Assembly (NCBI RefSeq): GCF_024171695.1
Contig: NZ_JAMTCF010000015.1
Location: 186,001-250,000 of the forward strand
Length of the DNA: 64,000 bases
Direction of reading: 5' to 3'
Origin: Actinosynnema pretiosum
GTDB lineage: Bacteria; Actinomycetota; Actinomycetes; Mycobacteriales; Pseudonocardiaceae
Positions 36,801 through 44,397 of the stretch are shown piece after piece. Position 1 is the first letter of the stretch, and each line of letters begins with the position of its first letter. A program made the position numbers and the translations under genes. The notes under the pieces were generated by a model, which saw only the letters and a list, made by a program, of their open reading frames with translations, did no database searches and had not been told where the DNA came from.

Positions 36801-36826
36801 ACCCGCACCCCCGCGCTCCCGTCCAC
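33809..36826 (-). CDS. AfsR/SARP-like regulator: BTAD, NB-ARC-type ATPase, TPR-like tail
   Basis: 1005 residues from GTG 36826, chosen because GGGAGG lies 8 bases upstream; an in-frame ATG at 36961 is farther out with no such site. An OmpR-type winged helix comes first (VRVGLLGAFRVRRDDVALDV, about 5-95), then a bacterial transcriptional activation domain (about 100-245). Next is an NTPase with Walker A VVGPGGVGKTRLA and Walker B SVLLLDNCEHL plus ATSREPL, then a long Ala/Leu/Arg-rich helical repeat region. This layout belongs to AfsR/SARP-type activators of secondary metabolism and development. Target unknown. It is divergent from the DUF998-like membrane gene. Confidence 0.9.
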   Translation of the reverse strand: MDGSAGVRVGLLGAFRVRRDDVALDVLGRRVRALLVRLALAGGRAVEPGALVDAIWGDEPPAGPGPALQALVSRLRRALGAPGAVVLGVGGYRLVADVDVARFEELAARGGEDALREAAALWGGRVGAEPQAVAAVAPRVATRLARLSIEVVLDLAEVELALGRTGAAIAGASGVLAEHPAHERAAGVLVDALAGAGRQAEALAVYERVRAALADELGADPGTALRERHLRLLRATPPPLPRPNALPAPVTGFLGRDADLARVADLLAAGRLVTVVGPGGVGKTRLAVEALRRDPDALLVDLAPVAEPSEVVAAVLAGIGLRGDRDRPGGDAVALLTAELAARRSVLLLDNCEHLVDAVAHLVALLLPRCPELRVLATSREPLAVDGEALVPLGPLALPGTGDGLAEAVGTASVRLFAERASAVRPGFAVDATTLPDVVRLVRALDGLPLALELAAARLRALPLPDLVAGLSARFRLLAGGNRAAPPRHRTLRAVIAWSWDLLDGPERAVAERISVLPGGVTPESAAAVCAGAVPADEVPELLAALVDRSLLSLVGDRRRMLETVRAYGVERLAAAGDLSAVRDLAAAHVAGVLTGQDAVLRGPGQRAAVAAIGAEHDNALAALHHRCATGDADGALALALSLVWYWQVFGRQSEGAHWLGRALAVPGGPSPERDCARAAHLLGLADGGHGVGDRGEVAALADRVLAHRGLPGHLRVFGAVLLFLLGRGEGAFRELGAGGGWLSGLAHLFLAELAENAGELDRARGHAEVSLARFRAAGDGWGVAGVLPVRARARRYDDLDGAWADLREARALEGEFGALSPGDRVRADLRWVDLHERRGETGTALEVLASARARGEQVAVVDAREAALRVRLGDLGRAGELLAGVGGAVGDLARAAHRVASGDLAGAERALRRARVVAAASGELPALAPVAVGAAALEQARGRWAGSGVLLGTAARLRGAHDRTDPVVRELVDRGRAAVGASAFAAAYARGWEAERDVAAAFVV

Positions 36827-36947
36827 CCGCTGATCCTCCCAGTGCGGGACAAGGGCTTCCGCGCCGCGTCGGCCGCGTGTCAGCGCCGTGTCAGCGCCCC
36901 GCCGCACGCTGCCCGCGTCACCGATCCGACAGCGCAGGAGGCAGCAC

Positions 36948-37664
36948 GTGCCCACCCCCAAGTCCTACCGCGCGGCGGGAGCGGCCCTGATCGCCGGTCC
37001 CGGCGTCTACCTCGCGGCCGAGTTCACCACCGCCGCGGCCTGGACCGACCCGCCCTACAGCTACACGCACCACTTCATCAGCGCCCTGGGCGTGCGCGGC
37101 CCGGCGACCGCGTTCGGCCAGTTCATGCTCTCCCCGCTGGCCCCGGTGATGAACGCGGGCCTGGTCCTGTTCGGCCTGGTCGTGCTGGCGGGCGTGCTCG
37201 CGCTGCCCCTGCCGCGCACCCGCCACCTGCCCGTCGTCGTCACGGCGGCGGTGCTGGCGGCGGGCAGCGCGGTGGTGGCGCTGTTCCCCGGCGACGGCGA
37301 CGCGCTGGACAGCGGCGCGGCCGATCACCACGCGCTCGGGGCGTTCGCCGCGTTCACGGCGGGCAACGCGCTCGTGATCCTGCTGGGCGCGGCCCACCAC
37401 CCGCTCGGCGTCCCCCGGCGGCGGGGGAGGGCCCTGGTGGCGCTGGGCGTCCTCGGCCTGGCCGGGATCGTGGGCTACGTCGCCCTGCTCGCGGCGGAGA
37501 CCGGCGTGCTGGTCGGTCTCGTCGAGCGCACCGCGATCTACCCGTTCCTGCTCGGCCTGCTGCTCCTCGGCCGCGCGCTGCGCCGGAACTCCCGTCCCGG
37601 CGGGGAAACCGGTTTGGGCGCCGGTAATAGCCTGGTGCGGACGGGATCGACCACGACCCGCTGA
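36948..37664 (+). CDS. DUF998-family integral membrane protein
   Basis: 238 residues from GTG 36948, with CAGGAGGCAGCAC directly upstream; an ATG at 36888 lacks such a site. Hydrophobic segments at about 10-30, 55-80, 88-108, 120-140, 160-180 and 190-210 give roughly six membrane helices. The family pattern includes THHFISALG near residue 40 and the central DHHALGAFAAFTAGN. Function is unknown in the family. It is divergent from the AfsR-like regulator with a 121-bp gap and is followed 16 bases later by a small soluble protein. Confidence 0.85.
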   Translation: MPTPKSYRAAGAALIAGPGVYLAAEFTTAAAWTDPPYSYTHHFISALGVRGPATAFGQFMLSPLAPVMNAGLVLFGLVVLAGVLALPLPRTRHLPVVVTAAVLAAGSAVVALFPGDGDALDSGAADHHALGAFAAFTAGNALVILLGAAHHPLGVPRRRGRALVALGVLGLAGIVGYVALLAAETGVLVGLVERTAIYPFLLGLLLLGRALRRNSRPGGETGLGAGNSLVRTGSTTTR

Positions 37665-37680
37665 CCGGGAGGGCAGGCCG

Positions 37681-38049
37681 TTGATCATCGAGGTGGAGCT
37701 GCCCACGCGCACGCGGGCCACGGGGCCGGTCCACCTGTCCGACGTGCTCGCGGCGATCCCCGAGAACCGGTGGACGTGGGTGGTGCTGGACTTCGACGGC
37801 GTCGGCGTGGCGCCCGGCGGGATGCCCGAGTTCGGCGACCGGGTGCGGGCGGAGGGCGTCCCGTTTACCTGGGAGGAGCTGCTCCGGTTCGCGGACGGTC
37901 AGGAGCAGACGATCGACTGCCTGATCGTCGCCGAGCGCGCCGGGGAGCGGGTGGCCGAGGTGGAGGCGTTCGACGGCGGCGCCTGGCTCGTGCGGGTGCC
38001 CGACGAGTGGGAGCGCGCCGTCGAGCTGCTGGACGGGCTGCGCGACTGA
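37681..38049 (+). CDS. Small acidic protein of unknown function
   Basis: 122 residues from TTG 37681, preceded by GGGAGGGCAGGCC. I do not recognise a family. It has a beta strand (IIEVELPT), WTWVVLDFDGVG, an acidic helix TWEELLRFADGQEQ, and a C-terminal EWERAVELLDGL. There is no signal peptide or membrane segment. The close spacing after the DUF998 gene suggests one operon. Confidence 0.7.
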   Translation: MIIEVELPTRTRATGPVHLSDVLAAIPENRWTWVVLDFDGVGVAPGGMPEFGDRVRAEGVPFTWEELLRFADGQEQTIDCLIVAERAGERVAEVEAFDGGAWLVRVPDEWERAVELLDGLRD

Positions 38050-38064
38050 CCCCCGGCCCGCCGC

Positions 38065-38835
38065 TCAGCCGGGCTGGTCGAGGCGTTCGAGCCACCGGTC
38101 GAGCAGCGCGCTCTCGGCCGGTTCCAGCTCGCCGGTCCCGTGCAGGGCCAGCCGGGACCGCAGCTGCCGCGCCGCCGCCCGCACGGGATCGGGCCCGGCG
38201 GGCGCGCCCGCGTCGGTGAGCACGGCGGCGAACACCGCGTCCCGCGCCCGGTGGGACAGCTCGGGGTCGTCGTACAGCGCGGGCTGCGCGATGCGGCTCA
38301 GCGCCACCCCCACGTTCGCGGGCAGGATCAGCCGGGCCGCGCGCTCGGGGCTGGTGCGCAGCGCGCCCGCCGCCGCGCAGCGCACCAGCGTGGCCTCCAG
38401 CAGCTCCAGGATCCGCTGGTGCGCGGTCGATCCCGCGTGCGGCCGGGGCGCGAACATCAGCTGGTACAGCGCCGGGTTCGCGGCGGCGAACGCCATGTGG
38501 TCGTCCCACCCGGCGCGCAGGTCGGCCACCGGGTCGCCGGTCGCCTCCAGCTCCCGCTTGCGCCGCGCGTACCGCTCGAACCCGGCGTCGGCGACCGCGT
38601 CGAGCAGCCCGCGCTTGTCCCCGAACAGCCGGTAGAGCACCGGCTGCGTCACGCCGACCTCCTCGCACACCGCGCGGGTGGCGACCTCGCCGTCCGGTGA
38701 CGCGGCCAGCCGCCGCCCGGCGGCCTCCACCAGCGCGGCCCGCACCGCCGCGTCGTCGTCGGGACCTGCCGCGCCGCGCCTGCGGCGGGGTGCGCCGCTC
38801 TCCGGGGTGACCTCCACGAATCGATGGTACGTCAC
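38065..38835 (-). CDS. TetR-family transcriptional regulator
   Basis: 256 residues, ATG 38835. After a Pro/Arg/Gly-rich N-terminal tail of about 28 residues, the HTH occupies about 30-75 (AVCEEVGVTQPVLYRLFGDKRGLLDAV). The C-terminal domain resembles the TetR_C group with WDDHMAFAAANPALYQLMFAP. It is divergent from an SDR gene, with a perfect palindrome (38889-38906) in the 91-bp gap. It probably represses the SDR-tautomerase pair and itself. Confidence 0.92.
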   Translation of the reverse strand: MTYHRFVEVTPESGAPRRRRGAAGPDDDAAVRAALVEAAGRRLAASPDGEVATRAVCEEVGVTQPVLYRLFGDKRGLLDAVADAGFERYARRKRELEATGDPVADLRAGWDDHMAFAAANPALYQLMFAPRPHAGSTAHQRILELLEATLVRCAAAGALRTSPERAARLILPANVGVALSRIAQPALYDDPELSHRARDAVFAAVLTDAGAPAGPDPVRAAARQLRSRLALHGTGELEPAESALLDRWLERLDQPG

Positions 38836-38888
38836 GCCGCTAGCGCTGATTCGGGCACCGTGCTACGGTTCTCGTATCAACGAAACGA

Positions 38889-38906
38889 AGCAGCGCTATC
38901 GCTGCT
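38889..38906. promoter_or_regulatory. TetR operator candidate between tetR-like and SDR genes
   Basis: AGCAGCG-CTAT-CGCTGCT: perfect 7-bp arms around a 4-bp centre, 21 bp before the SDR start and 54 bp from the TetR start. The shape is typical of TetR-family sites. Confidence 0.65.
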
Positions 38907-38926
38907 ACCAACCGGAGGAGGGCGTC

Positions 38927-39856
38927 ATGACCGAGCACCGGAGCGCCGCGAACGGCCACCCGGCGGAGGTCGTCCTGATCACCGGCGCGTCGAGCGGCTT
39001 CGGCCGCCTCACCGCGCTGACCCTCGCCAGGGCCGGGCACGCCGTCGTGGCCGGGATGCGCGCGGTCGCGGGGCGCAACGCCCCCGTGGCCGAGGAGTTC
39101 GCCCGACTGGCCGGAACCGAGGGCCTGGAACTGTCCACGGTGGACCTGGACGTCCGCTCGCAGGAGTCGGCCGACGAGGCCGTCGCCGAGACCGCGCGCC
39201 GCCACGGCCGCCTGGACGTGGTGGTGCACAACGCCGGGCACATGGTCGAGGGCCCGGCCGAGGCGTTCACCCCGGAGCAGCTGGCCGACCTGTACGACGT
39301 CAACACCATCGGCGCCCACCGGGTCAACCGCGCCGCGCTGCCCCTGCTGCGCGAGCGGGGCTCCGGCCTGCTGGTGTGGGTGGGCAGCTCCTCCACGCGC
39401 GGCGGCCACCCGCCGTTCCTGGCCCCGTACTTCGCCGCGAAGGCCGGGATGGACGCGCTCGCCGAGAGCGGCGCGGCCGAGCTGATCCGCTTCGGCGTCG
39501 GCACCACCGTCGTCGTCCCCGGCGCGTTCACCTCGGGCACCAACCACTTCGCGAACGCGGGCCGCCCCGCCGACCAGGCCCGCGCCGCCGCCTACGACCA
39601 CCACTACGGCGACCTGCGCGCCACCATCGCCGACCGCCTGGCCGCCCTCGTCCCGCCGGACGCGGACGCGCAGGACGTGGCCGACGAGATCACCCGCGTC
39701 GTCGGGCTGCCCGCCGCGCGGCGCCCGTTCCGCGTCCACGTCGACCCGAGCCGGGACGGCAGCGAGGTCGTCTCGGCGGTCGCGGACCGCCTCCGGGTCG
39801 AGTTCTACCGCCGGGTCGGCATCGCGGACCTGCTGCCCGCCGACGCCGCCCTCTAG
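38927..39856 (+). CDS. Short-chain dehydrogenase/reductase
   Basis: 309 residues from ATG 38927 (CCGGAGGAGGG upstream). Classical SDR: nucleotide-binding TGASSGFGRL at about 19-28, DLDVRSQES, NNAG-equivalent HNAGH, catalytic Ser in VGSSSTRGG and YFAAK as the YxxxK pair. The N-terminal cofactor pocket favours NADP(H) by the Arg after the second strand (AGMRAVAG), which is inference. The substrate is unknown. The 4-oxalocrotonate-tautomerase-like gene follows 27 bases later, so the two are probably one transcript controlled by the divergent TetR protein. Confidence 0.92.
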   Translation: MTEHRSAANGHPAEVVLITGASSGFGRLTALTLARAGHAVVAGMRAVAGRNAPVAEEFARLAGTEGLELSTVDLDVRSQESADEAVAETARRHGRLDVVVHNAGHMVEGPAEAFTPEQLADLYDVNTIGAHRVNRAALPLLRERGSGLLVWVGSSSTRGGHPPFLAPYFAAKAGMDALAESGAAELIRFGVGTTVVVPGAFTSGTNHFANAGRPADQARAAAYDHHYGDLRATIADRLAALVPPDADAQDVADEITRVVGLPAARRPFRVHVDPSRDGSEVVSAVADRLRVEFYRRVGIADLLPADAAL

Positions 39857-39883
39857 CCGATCACCACGAGAAGGAGCACCGCC

Positions 39884-40090
39884 GTGCCGTTCGCCAACCT
39901 CAAGGTCCCCAGGGGCACCCTGACCCCGGAGTCCAAGAAGAAGCTGATCGACGCCGTGACCGACGCCTACGCCGACGTGTACGGCGAACGCGCCCGCGCG
40001 AGCACCCTGGTGCTGGTGGAGGAGGTCGCCGACGGCGGCTGGGGCCTCGGCGGGACGGTGCTGACGGCCGACCTGCTCGGCCGCAGCTGA
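39884..40090 (+). CDS. 4-oxalocrotonate tautomerase family protein
   Basis: 68 residues from GTG 39884 with GAAGGAGCACC upstream. It begins MPFANLKVP, so processing exposes the catalytic Pro1 of the tautomerase superfamily. Next come the expected LTPESKKKLIDAVTDAY helix and the second strand (TLVLVEEVADGGWGLGG). The length fits the small 4-OT group, which works as a hexamer or trimer. Substrate unknown; operon with the SDR gene. Confidence 0.88.
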   Translation: MPFANLKVPRGTLTPESKKKLIDAVTDAYADVYGERARASTLVLVEEVADGGWGLGGTVLTADLLGRS

Positions 40091-40103
40091 CCCGACCCCG
40101 GCG

Positions 40104-40649
40104 TCACCCCCTGGGCTCGTACCGCATCGCGACCGCGCCGGACGCGAACCCGGTCGTCCCGGTCAGCCGCAGGTCGACGTGCTCCGAGAGCCCGGCGAAC
40201 AGCGAGGGCCCGCGCCCGGCGATCCGGGGGTGCACGACGAACTCGTACTCGTCGATCAGCCCCAGCCCGGCCAGCGCCAGCGGCAGCGCCACCCCGCCGA
40301 CGAGCAGCCCGTTCCCCGGCTCGTCCTTGAGCTCCCGGACGGCGTCGGCGAGGTCCCCGCGCACCAGCTCCGCGTTCCAGTCGACCCGCTCCAGCGTGCT
40401 CGACACGACGTGCTTGCGGGCGTCGTGGATCGTCCGCGCGAACGGGTCCTCGCCCGTCGCCCCCGCGCTCCCGGCGGGCAACCGCCAGGCCTGCTCCATC
40501 ATCAGGTACGTCACCCGCCCGAGCAGCAGCGCGTCGGCCCGCGCGATGTTCGCGGCGTGGTGCCGGTGCAGCTCCAGGTCCGCCGGGATCACCCGGTGGT
40601 CGCAGCACCCGTCGACGGTGACGTTGATGGAGTACCTGAGCGGTCGCAT
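40104..40649 (-). CDS. Dihydrofolate-reductase-like (RibD C-terminal) protein
   Basis: 181 residues from ATG 40649. RibD_C fold: LRYSINVTVDGCCDHR, then ADALLLGRVTYLMMEQAW (nucleotide-binding helix), KHVVSSTLERVDWNAELVRG, GNGLLVGGVALPLALAGLGLIDEY and the C-terminal strands ending AMRYEP. Proteins of this stand-alone group are NADPH-dependent reductases of unknown substrate. It lies between two plus-strand units and is divergent from the TetR gene at 40708. Confidence 0.88.
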   Translation of the reverse strand: MRPLRYSINVTVDGCCDHRVIPADLELHRHHAANIARADALLLGRVTYLMMEQAWRLPAGSAGATGEDPFARTIHDARKHVVSSTLERVDWNAELVRGDLADAVRELKDEPGNGLLVGGVALPLALAGLGLIDEYEFVVHPRIAGRGPSLFAGLSEHVDLRLTGTTGFASGAVAMRYEPRG

Positions 40650-40707
40650 CGGGCGAGGCTACCCGCGACGGGGGCGTGGTCGACCGGGGGTTCGGTAGCC
40701 TGACCGG

Positions 40708-41271
40708 GTGCCCCGCCCACCCTCGATCACCGACGCGGGCCTGCTGGACCTGCTCGTGCGCGTGTTCCGCGAGAAGGGGTTCGCGGGCACCTCGATCGGC
40801 GACCTGACGGCCGCGACGGGCCTGAAGCGGGCGAGCCTGTACCACCGCTACCCGGAGGGCAAGGACGGGATGGCCCTGGCCGTCCTGGCGGAGGTGGAAC
40901 GCCGCTTCGCGGTGGTCCTGGCCCCGATGCGCGAGGACGCGGACGTCCGGGCGGGGATCGCGGAGACCGCGCGCAGGCTGGGCGGGTTCTACGGCGCGGG
41001 CGCCCTGTCCTGCGCCCTGGACACGATGACCCTGACCGGCGCCCCGGAACCGGTCCGGGAGCGCTCGCGCGCGCTGGCGGAGTCGTGGATCGCCGCGATG
41101 GCCGAGGCCGCCCGCCGCGCGGGCCGCGCCCCGCAGGAGGCCGAGGCGGCGGCGAAGCAGGCGTTCCTGCGGGTGGAGGGCGCGCTGGTGCTGGCGCGGG
41201 TCACCGGGGACAACGGCACGTTCGGCGAGACCTTGGCGCTGCTGCCGGACCTCCTGGCGCCGGGGGAGTGA
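40708..41271 (+). CDS. TetR-family regulator (LmrA/YxaF-like)
   Basis: 187 residues from GTG 40708. HTH about 8-55: LLVRVFREKGFAGTSIGDLT followed by GLKRASLYHRYPEGKDGM, characteristic of the LmrA/YxaF-like group. The C-terminal half is helical with CALDTMTLTG and a conserved-looking FLRVEGALVLARV. A perfect 20-bp palindrome 113-132 bp after its stop, in front of the next gene, is the likely target, so it probably controls the FMN-binding protein gene downstream. Confidence 0.9.
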   Translation: MPRPPSITDAGLLDLLVRVFREKGFAGTSIGDLTAATGLKRASLYHRYPEGKDGMALAVLAEVERRFAVVLAPMREDADVRAGIAETARRLGGFYGAGALSCALDTMTLTGAPEPVRERSRALAESWIAAMAEAARRAGRAPQEAEAAAKQAFLRVEGALVLARVTGDNGTFGETLALLPDLLAPGE

Positions 41272-41383
41272 CGCGGGGCGCTTCCGCCCCTTCGTTTCCG
41301 CCTTCTCCGTCTCGCCCCTTCCGCTCGGCCCCTGCTGCTCGACCGTCCGCAGGCACGTCCCGGTGGTTCTCCGCCACTTGATA

Positions 41384-41403
41384 TTTACCGAACGATCGGT
41401 AAA
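41384..41403. promoter_or_regulatory. TetR operator candidate upstream of the FMN-binding protein gene
   Basis: TTTACCGAACGATCGGTAAA, a 20-bp perfect palindrome (8-bp arms, ACGA centre) in an AT-rich pocket 45 bp before ATG 41448. Sites with ACCG-A-CGGT arms are common for TetR proteins. Confidence 0.7.
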
Positions 41404-41447
41404 AATAACTCGCGCAGACCTCTCCCGACCTGAGCGAAGGGAGCGCC

Positions 41448-42359
41448 ATGACCACCCGCGTCGACCGGCTCGCCTACCACCCCGGTGAACTGGCCGCACA
41501 GAGAGCCGCCGGACTGACCGAGCTCGCGGCCAGGATCCGCCCGATCATCTCCGACGCCCTCCCGCCCGCCGCCCAGGACTTCCTGGCCCGGCAGACCATG
41601 CTGGTCCTCGGCGCCCGCGACCGCGAAGGCCGCCCGTGGGCCACGACCCTGCTGGGGCACCGCGGTTTCCTCTCCGCCCCCACCCCGCGCACCCTGCGCG
41701 CCACCGCCGCCCCGCTCCCCACCGACCCCCTCGCCGAAGCCCTCCGCCACGAGACCGACGTCGGCGCCCTCGCCATCGACCTGGCCGCCCGCAGGAGGTT
41801 CCGGGTCAACGGCCGCTGGCGCCCGACCGACACCGGCGGCGAGATCGACGTCCACCAGGCGTTCGGCAACTGCCCCAAGCACATCCAGTCCCGAGTCCCC
41901 ACCGGGAGCGCGCCCCCGAGCCGCGAACCGGTGGTCCGCCGCACGTCATCCCTCGGTCTGCGCGCCTCCCTCCTGGTGGCCAGCGCCGACACCTTCTTCA
42001 TCGCCACCTCGGCCCCCACCGGCGCCGACGTCTCGCACCGGGGCGGCGACCCCGGCTTCGTCACGCCCATCTCGCCCACCGAGCTGGTCTGGCCCGACTA
42101 CGGCGGCAACGCCATGCTCATGACCAACGGGAACCTGACCACCAACCCCGAAGCGGGCCTGCTCTTCCCCGACTGGAACTCCGGCGCGACCCTCCAGCTC
42201 ACCGGCGCCGCCGAGGTCCGACCCGCCGCGACCCCCGCGCTCCCGCCGAGCACCGGCCGCGAAACGGTCTTCCGGATCACCGAGGCCGTCTGGACCGAGC
42301 ACGCCTTCCCCGCGCACTGGTCCGAGCCGTCCTGCTCCCGCTTCAACCGAGCCCCCTGA
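41448..42359 (+). CDS. Pyridoxamine-phosphate-oxidase-like FMN-binding protein
   Basis: 303 residues from ATG 41448 with GAAGGGAGCGCC upstream. Opens YHPGELAAQRAAGLTE, then FLARQTMLVLGARDREGRPW with the PNPOx-like split barrel, ALAIDLAARRRFRVNGRW, HQAFGNCPKHIQSR, and a second half with ADTFFIATSAP, VSHRGGDPGFV and NGNLTTNPEAGLLFPDW. This is the long PNPOx-related, flavin-binding family (two related halves) of unknown reaction. The strong palindrome in front points to repression by the upstream TetR protein, perhaps in response to a xenobiotic. Confidence 0.88.
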   Translation: MTTRVDRLAYHPGELAAQRAAGLTELAARIRPIISDALPPAAQDFLARQTMLVLGARDREGRPWATTLLGHRGFLSAPTPRTLRATAAPLPTDPLAEALRHETDVGALAIDLAARRRFRVNGRWRPTDTGGEIDVHQAFGNCPKHIQSRVPTGSAPPSREPVVRRTSSLGLRASLLVASADTFFIATSAPTGADVSHRGGDPGFVTPISPTELVWPDYGGNAMLMTNGNLTTNPEAGLLFPDWNSGATLQLTGAAEVRPAATPALPPSTGRETVFRITEAVWTEHAFPAHWSEPSCSRFNRAP

Positions 42360-42404
42360 TCCCCGCCCCCTGAGCGTCACCCCCTGAGCGCCACCCCTCC
42401 GGCC

Positions 42405-43070
42405 TCACCCCTCCGCGTCCCGCACCAGCAACGCGATCCGCACCCGGTTGTCCACCCCGAGCTTGCCGAACAAGTTCCCGGTGTGCGCCTTGACCGTCGC
42501 CACGCTGATCCCCAACCGCGCCGCGATCCCGGAGTTCCCCAGCCCCTCCGCGATCCCCCGCGCCACCTCCAGCTCCCGCTCGGTCAACCCCGCCAACCGC
42601 TCCCGCGCCCCCTCCCGCACCGCCCGCCGCGCCTCGCCGGAGTGCGGCCCGGTCGCCGCCGCGATCAGCCGCGCCACCGCCTGCGGCGAGAGCGCGGGCT
42701 CCCCGCCCGCCACGGTCCGCACCGCGTCGGCGATCCGCGCGGGCGGGGTGTCCTTGAGCACGAACCCCAGCGCGCCCGCCCGCAGCGCCCCCAGCACCAG
42801 CTCGTCCGAGTCGAACGTGGTCAGCACCAGCACGGCGGGCGGCTCCGGCCGGGACAGGATCTCCGCCGTCGCGCTCAGCCCGTCCCGGCCGGGCATCCGC
42901 GCGTCCATCAGCACCACGTCCGGCCGCTCCAGGGCCACCGCCGCCACCGCCGCGTCCCCGTCCGCCGCCTCCGCCACCACCACGAGGTCCGGCTCGCCGT
43001 CCACCACCAGCCGCAGCGCCATCCGCACCAGCCGGTCGTCGTCCACGACCAGCACCCGCACCCGGTCCAC
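42405..43070 (-). CDS. NarL/LuxR-family response regulator
   Basis: 221 residues from GTG 43070, four bases after the kinase stop, with GGGAGGGCG overlapping the kinase end; the frame is open further upstream but that part is read-through of the kinase gene. Receiver domain: VRVLVVDDDR, phospho-acceptor in VVLMDARMPG, switch Thr in VLVLTTFD, and Lys in FVLKDTPP. C-terminal LuxR HTH: LTERELEVARGIAEGLGNSG followed by SVATVKAHTGNLFGKLGV. Partner of the adjacent histidine kinase. Confidence 0.95.
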   Translation of the reverse strand: MDRVRVLVVDDDRLVRMALRLVVDGEPDLVVVAEAADGDAAVAAVALERPDVVLMDARMPGRDGLSATAEILSRPEPPAVLVLTTFDSDELVLGALRAGALGFVLKDTPPARIADAVRTVAGGEPALSPQAVARLIAAATGPHSGEARRAVREGARERLAGLTERELEVARGIAEGLGNSGIAARLGISVATVKAHTGNLFGKLGVDNRVRIALLVRDAEG

Positions 43071-43074
43071 CGGC

Positions 43075-44241
43075 TCACGCCCTCCCCGCGTCGCGCCACG
43101 GCAACCACGCGACCAGCAGGTACCCGCCGCCGGGCGTCGGCCCGCGCTCGAACTCCCCGCCCACCAGGGCGATCCGCTCGGCCAACCCCGGCAACCCGTA
43201 CCCGGACGACGGCGCCCGCACAGCCGCCCCCGCCCCGCGCGAGTTCGCGACCCGCACCCGCAACCCCACCCCGGCCCCACCGCTCACGCCGACCTCCACC
43301 CGCGAACCGGGCGCGTGCTTGGCCGCGTTGGTCAGCCCCTCCTGCACGATCCGGTAGCACGTCCGCCCGGCGCTCTCCGGCGCCCGGCCCGACACCGCGC
43401 TGTCGAACCCGACGTCCAGCCCGGACGAGCGCGCGCCCTCCACCAGCTCCGGAACCCGGTCCAGCGACGGCGGCTGCGGCAGGTCGAGGTCGGGGGAGGC
43501 CCTGAGCACGCCCAGCACGTCCCGCAGCTCCTCCAGGGCCTGCCGCGACCCCTCGGCGATGCCCCGCACCAGCTCGGCCGCGTCCTCCCCGCTCAGGTCC
43601 CTGCGGTGGTCCAGCACCCCGGCCTGCATGGCCACCAGCGAGATCCGGTGCGCCAGCACGTCGTGCATCTCGCGGGCGATCCGGTTCCGCTCGGTGGCCC
43701 GCGCCTGCGCGGCCCGCGCGCTCTGCTCCCGCTCCGCGCTCGCCACCCGCTCCCGCAACGACCGCAGCTCCGCCCGCCGCGCCCCGACGGCCACGCCGAC
43801 CGCCAGCGCGGTGTCCGCGATCAGCACCGGCAGCACGAGCAGCAGCCACCACGGGGCGTTGCCGGTGTCCAGCGGGTAGACCTGGGCGTTGACCTGCGAC
43901 GCGACCACGTAGACCACCGCCGCGGGCACCATCTCCACCGGTCGCCGCCTGGTCGCCAGCGAGCACAGCGCCAGCAGCGCCGCCCCGCCCGCGAGCATGG
44001 ACGCGCCCGCGCCGACCGAGGTCAGCACGGCGACCGCGAGCGGGAACCCGCGCCGCCACAGCAGCAGCACCAGGCACCCCAGCCCCACCAGCGGATCGCC
44101 GATCGCGAACCACGCGCGCGCCGCGCCCTCGGGCAGCAGCTCACCGGTGATCAGCCAGAACGGGACCGCGCAAGCCCCGGCCACCGCCAACCGCCACGCG
44201 TGCTGCCACCACTCCAGCCGAGGCGCGCCACCCGTGTCCAC
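43075..44241 (-). CDS. DesK/NarL-type sensor histidine kinase
   Basis: 388 residues from GTG 44241. Four or five hydrophobic segments in residues 15-150 anchor it in the membrane. The HisKA_3 dimerisation helix has the phospho-acceptor His in RNRIAREMHDVLAHR. The HATPase part has LTNAAKHAPGS (N box) and SGYGLPGLAERIALVGGEFE. No large extracytoplasmic sensor is visible, so the membrane bundle probably senses directly. Translationally linked to the response regulator. Target genes are unknown; the divergent secreted peptidase is a neighbour worth considering. Confidence 0.93.
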   Translation of the reverse strand: MDTGGAPRLEWWQHAWRLAVAGACAVPFWLITGELLPEGAARAWFAIGDPLVGLGCLVLLLWRRGFPLAVAVLTSVGAGASMLAGGAALLALCSLATRRRPVEMVPAAVVYVVASQVNAQVYPLDTGNAPWWLLLVLPVLIADTALAVGVAVGARRAELRSLRERVASAEREQSARAAQARATERNRIAREMHDVLAHRISLVAMQAGVLDHRRDLSGEDAAELVRGIAEGSRQALEELRDVLGVLRASPDLDLPQPPSLDRVPELVEGARSSGLDVGFDSAVSGRAPESAGRTCYRIVQEGLTNAAKHAPGSRVEVGVSGGAGVGLRVRVANSRGAGAAVRAPSSGYGLPGLAERIALVGGEFERGPTPGGGYLLVAWLPWRDAGRA

Positions 44242-44397
44242 CCGGTGATCATGGCCCGTCCGCGCCGGTCCGCGCAGCCGACCGAAGGCGCGACCGGGTT
44301 CGACCTAAGTCGCGGTCGTGCCCCGGACCGGGGTCGGGGGTCGGCCGAGCCGTCCGGCCGATGCGCCGCACCCGCCCGCCGGGAAACGCTTTCCACC

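Noticed and set aside
36827-36961. Longer N-terminus for the AfsR-like regulator (ATG 36961)
   Set aside because: The extra residues are Cys/Arg-rich and unlike the family, would overlap the divergent gene's start region, and the GTG at 36826 has a clear GGGAGG site.
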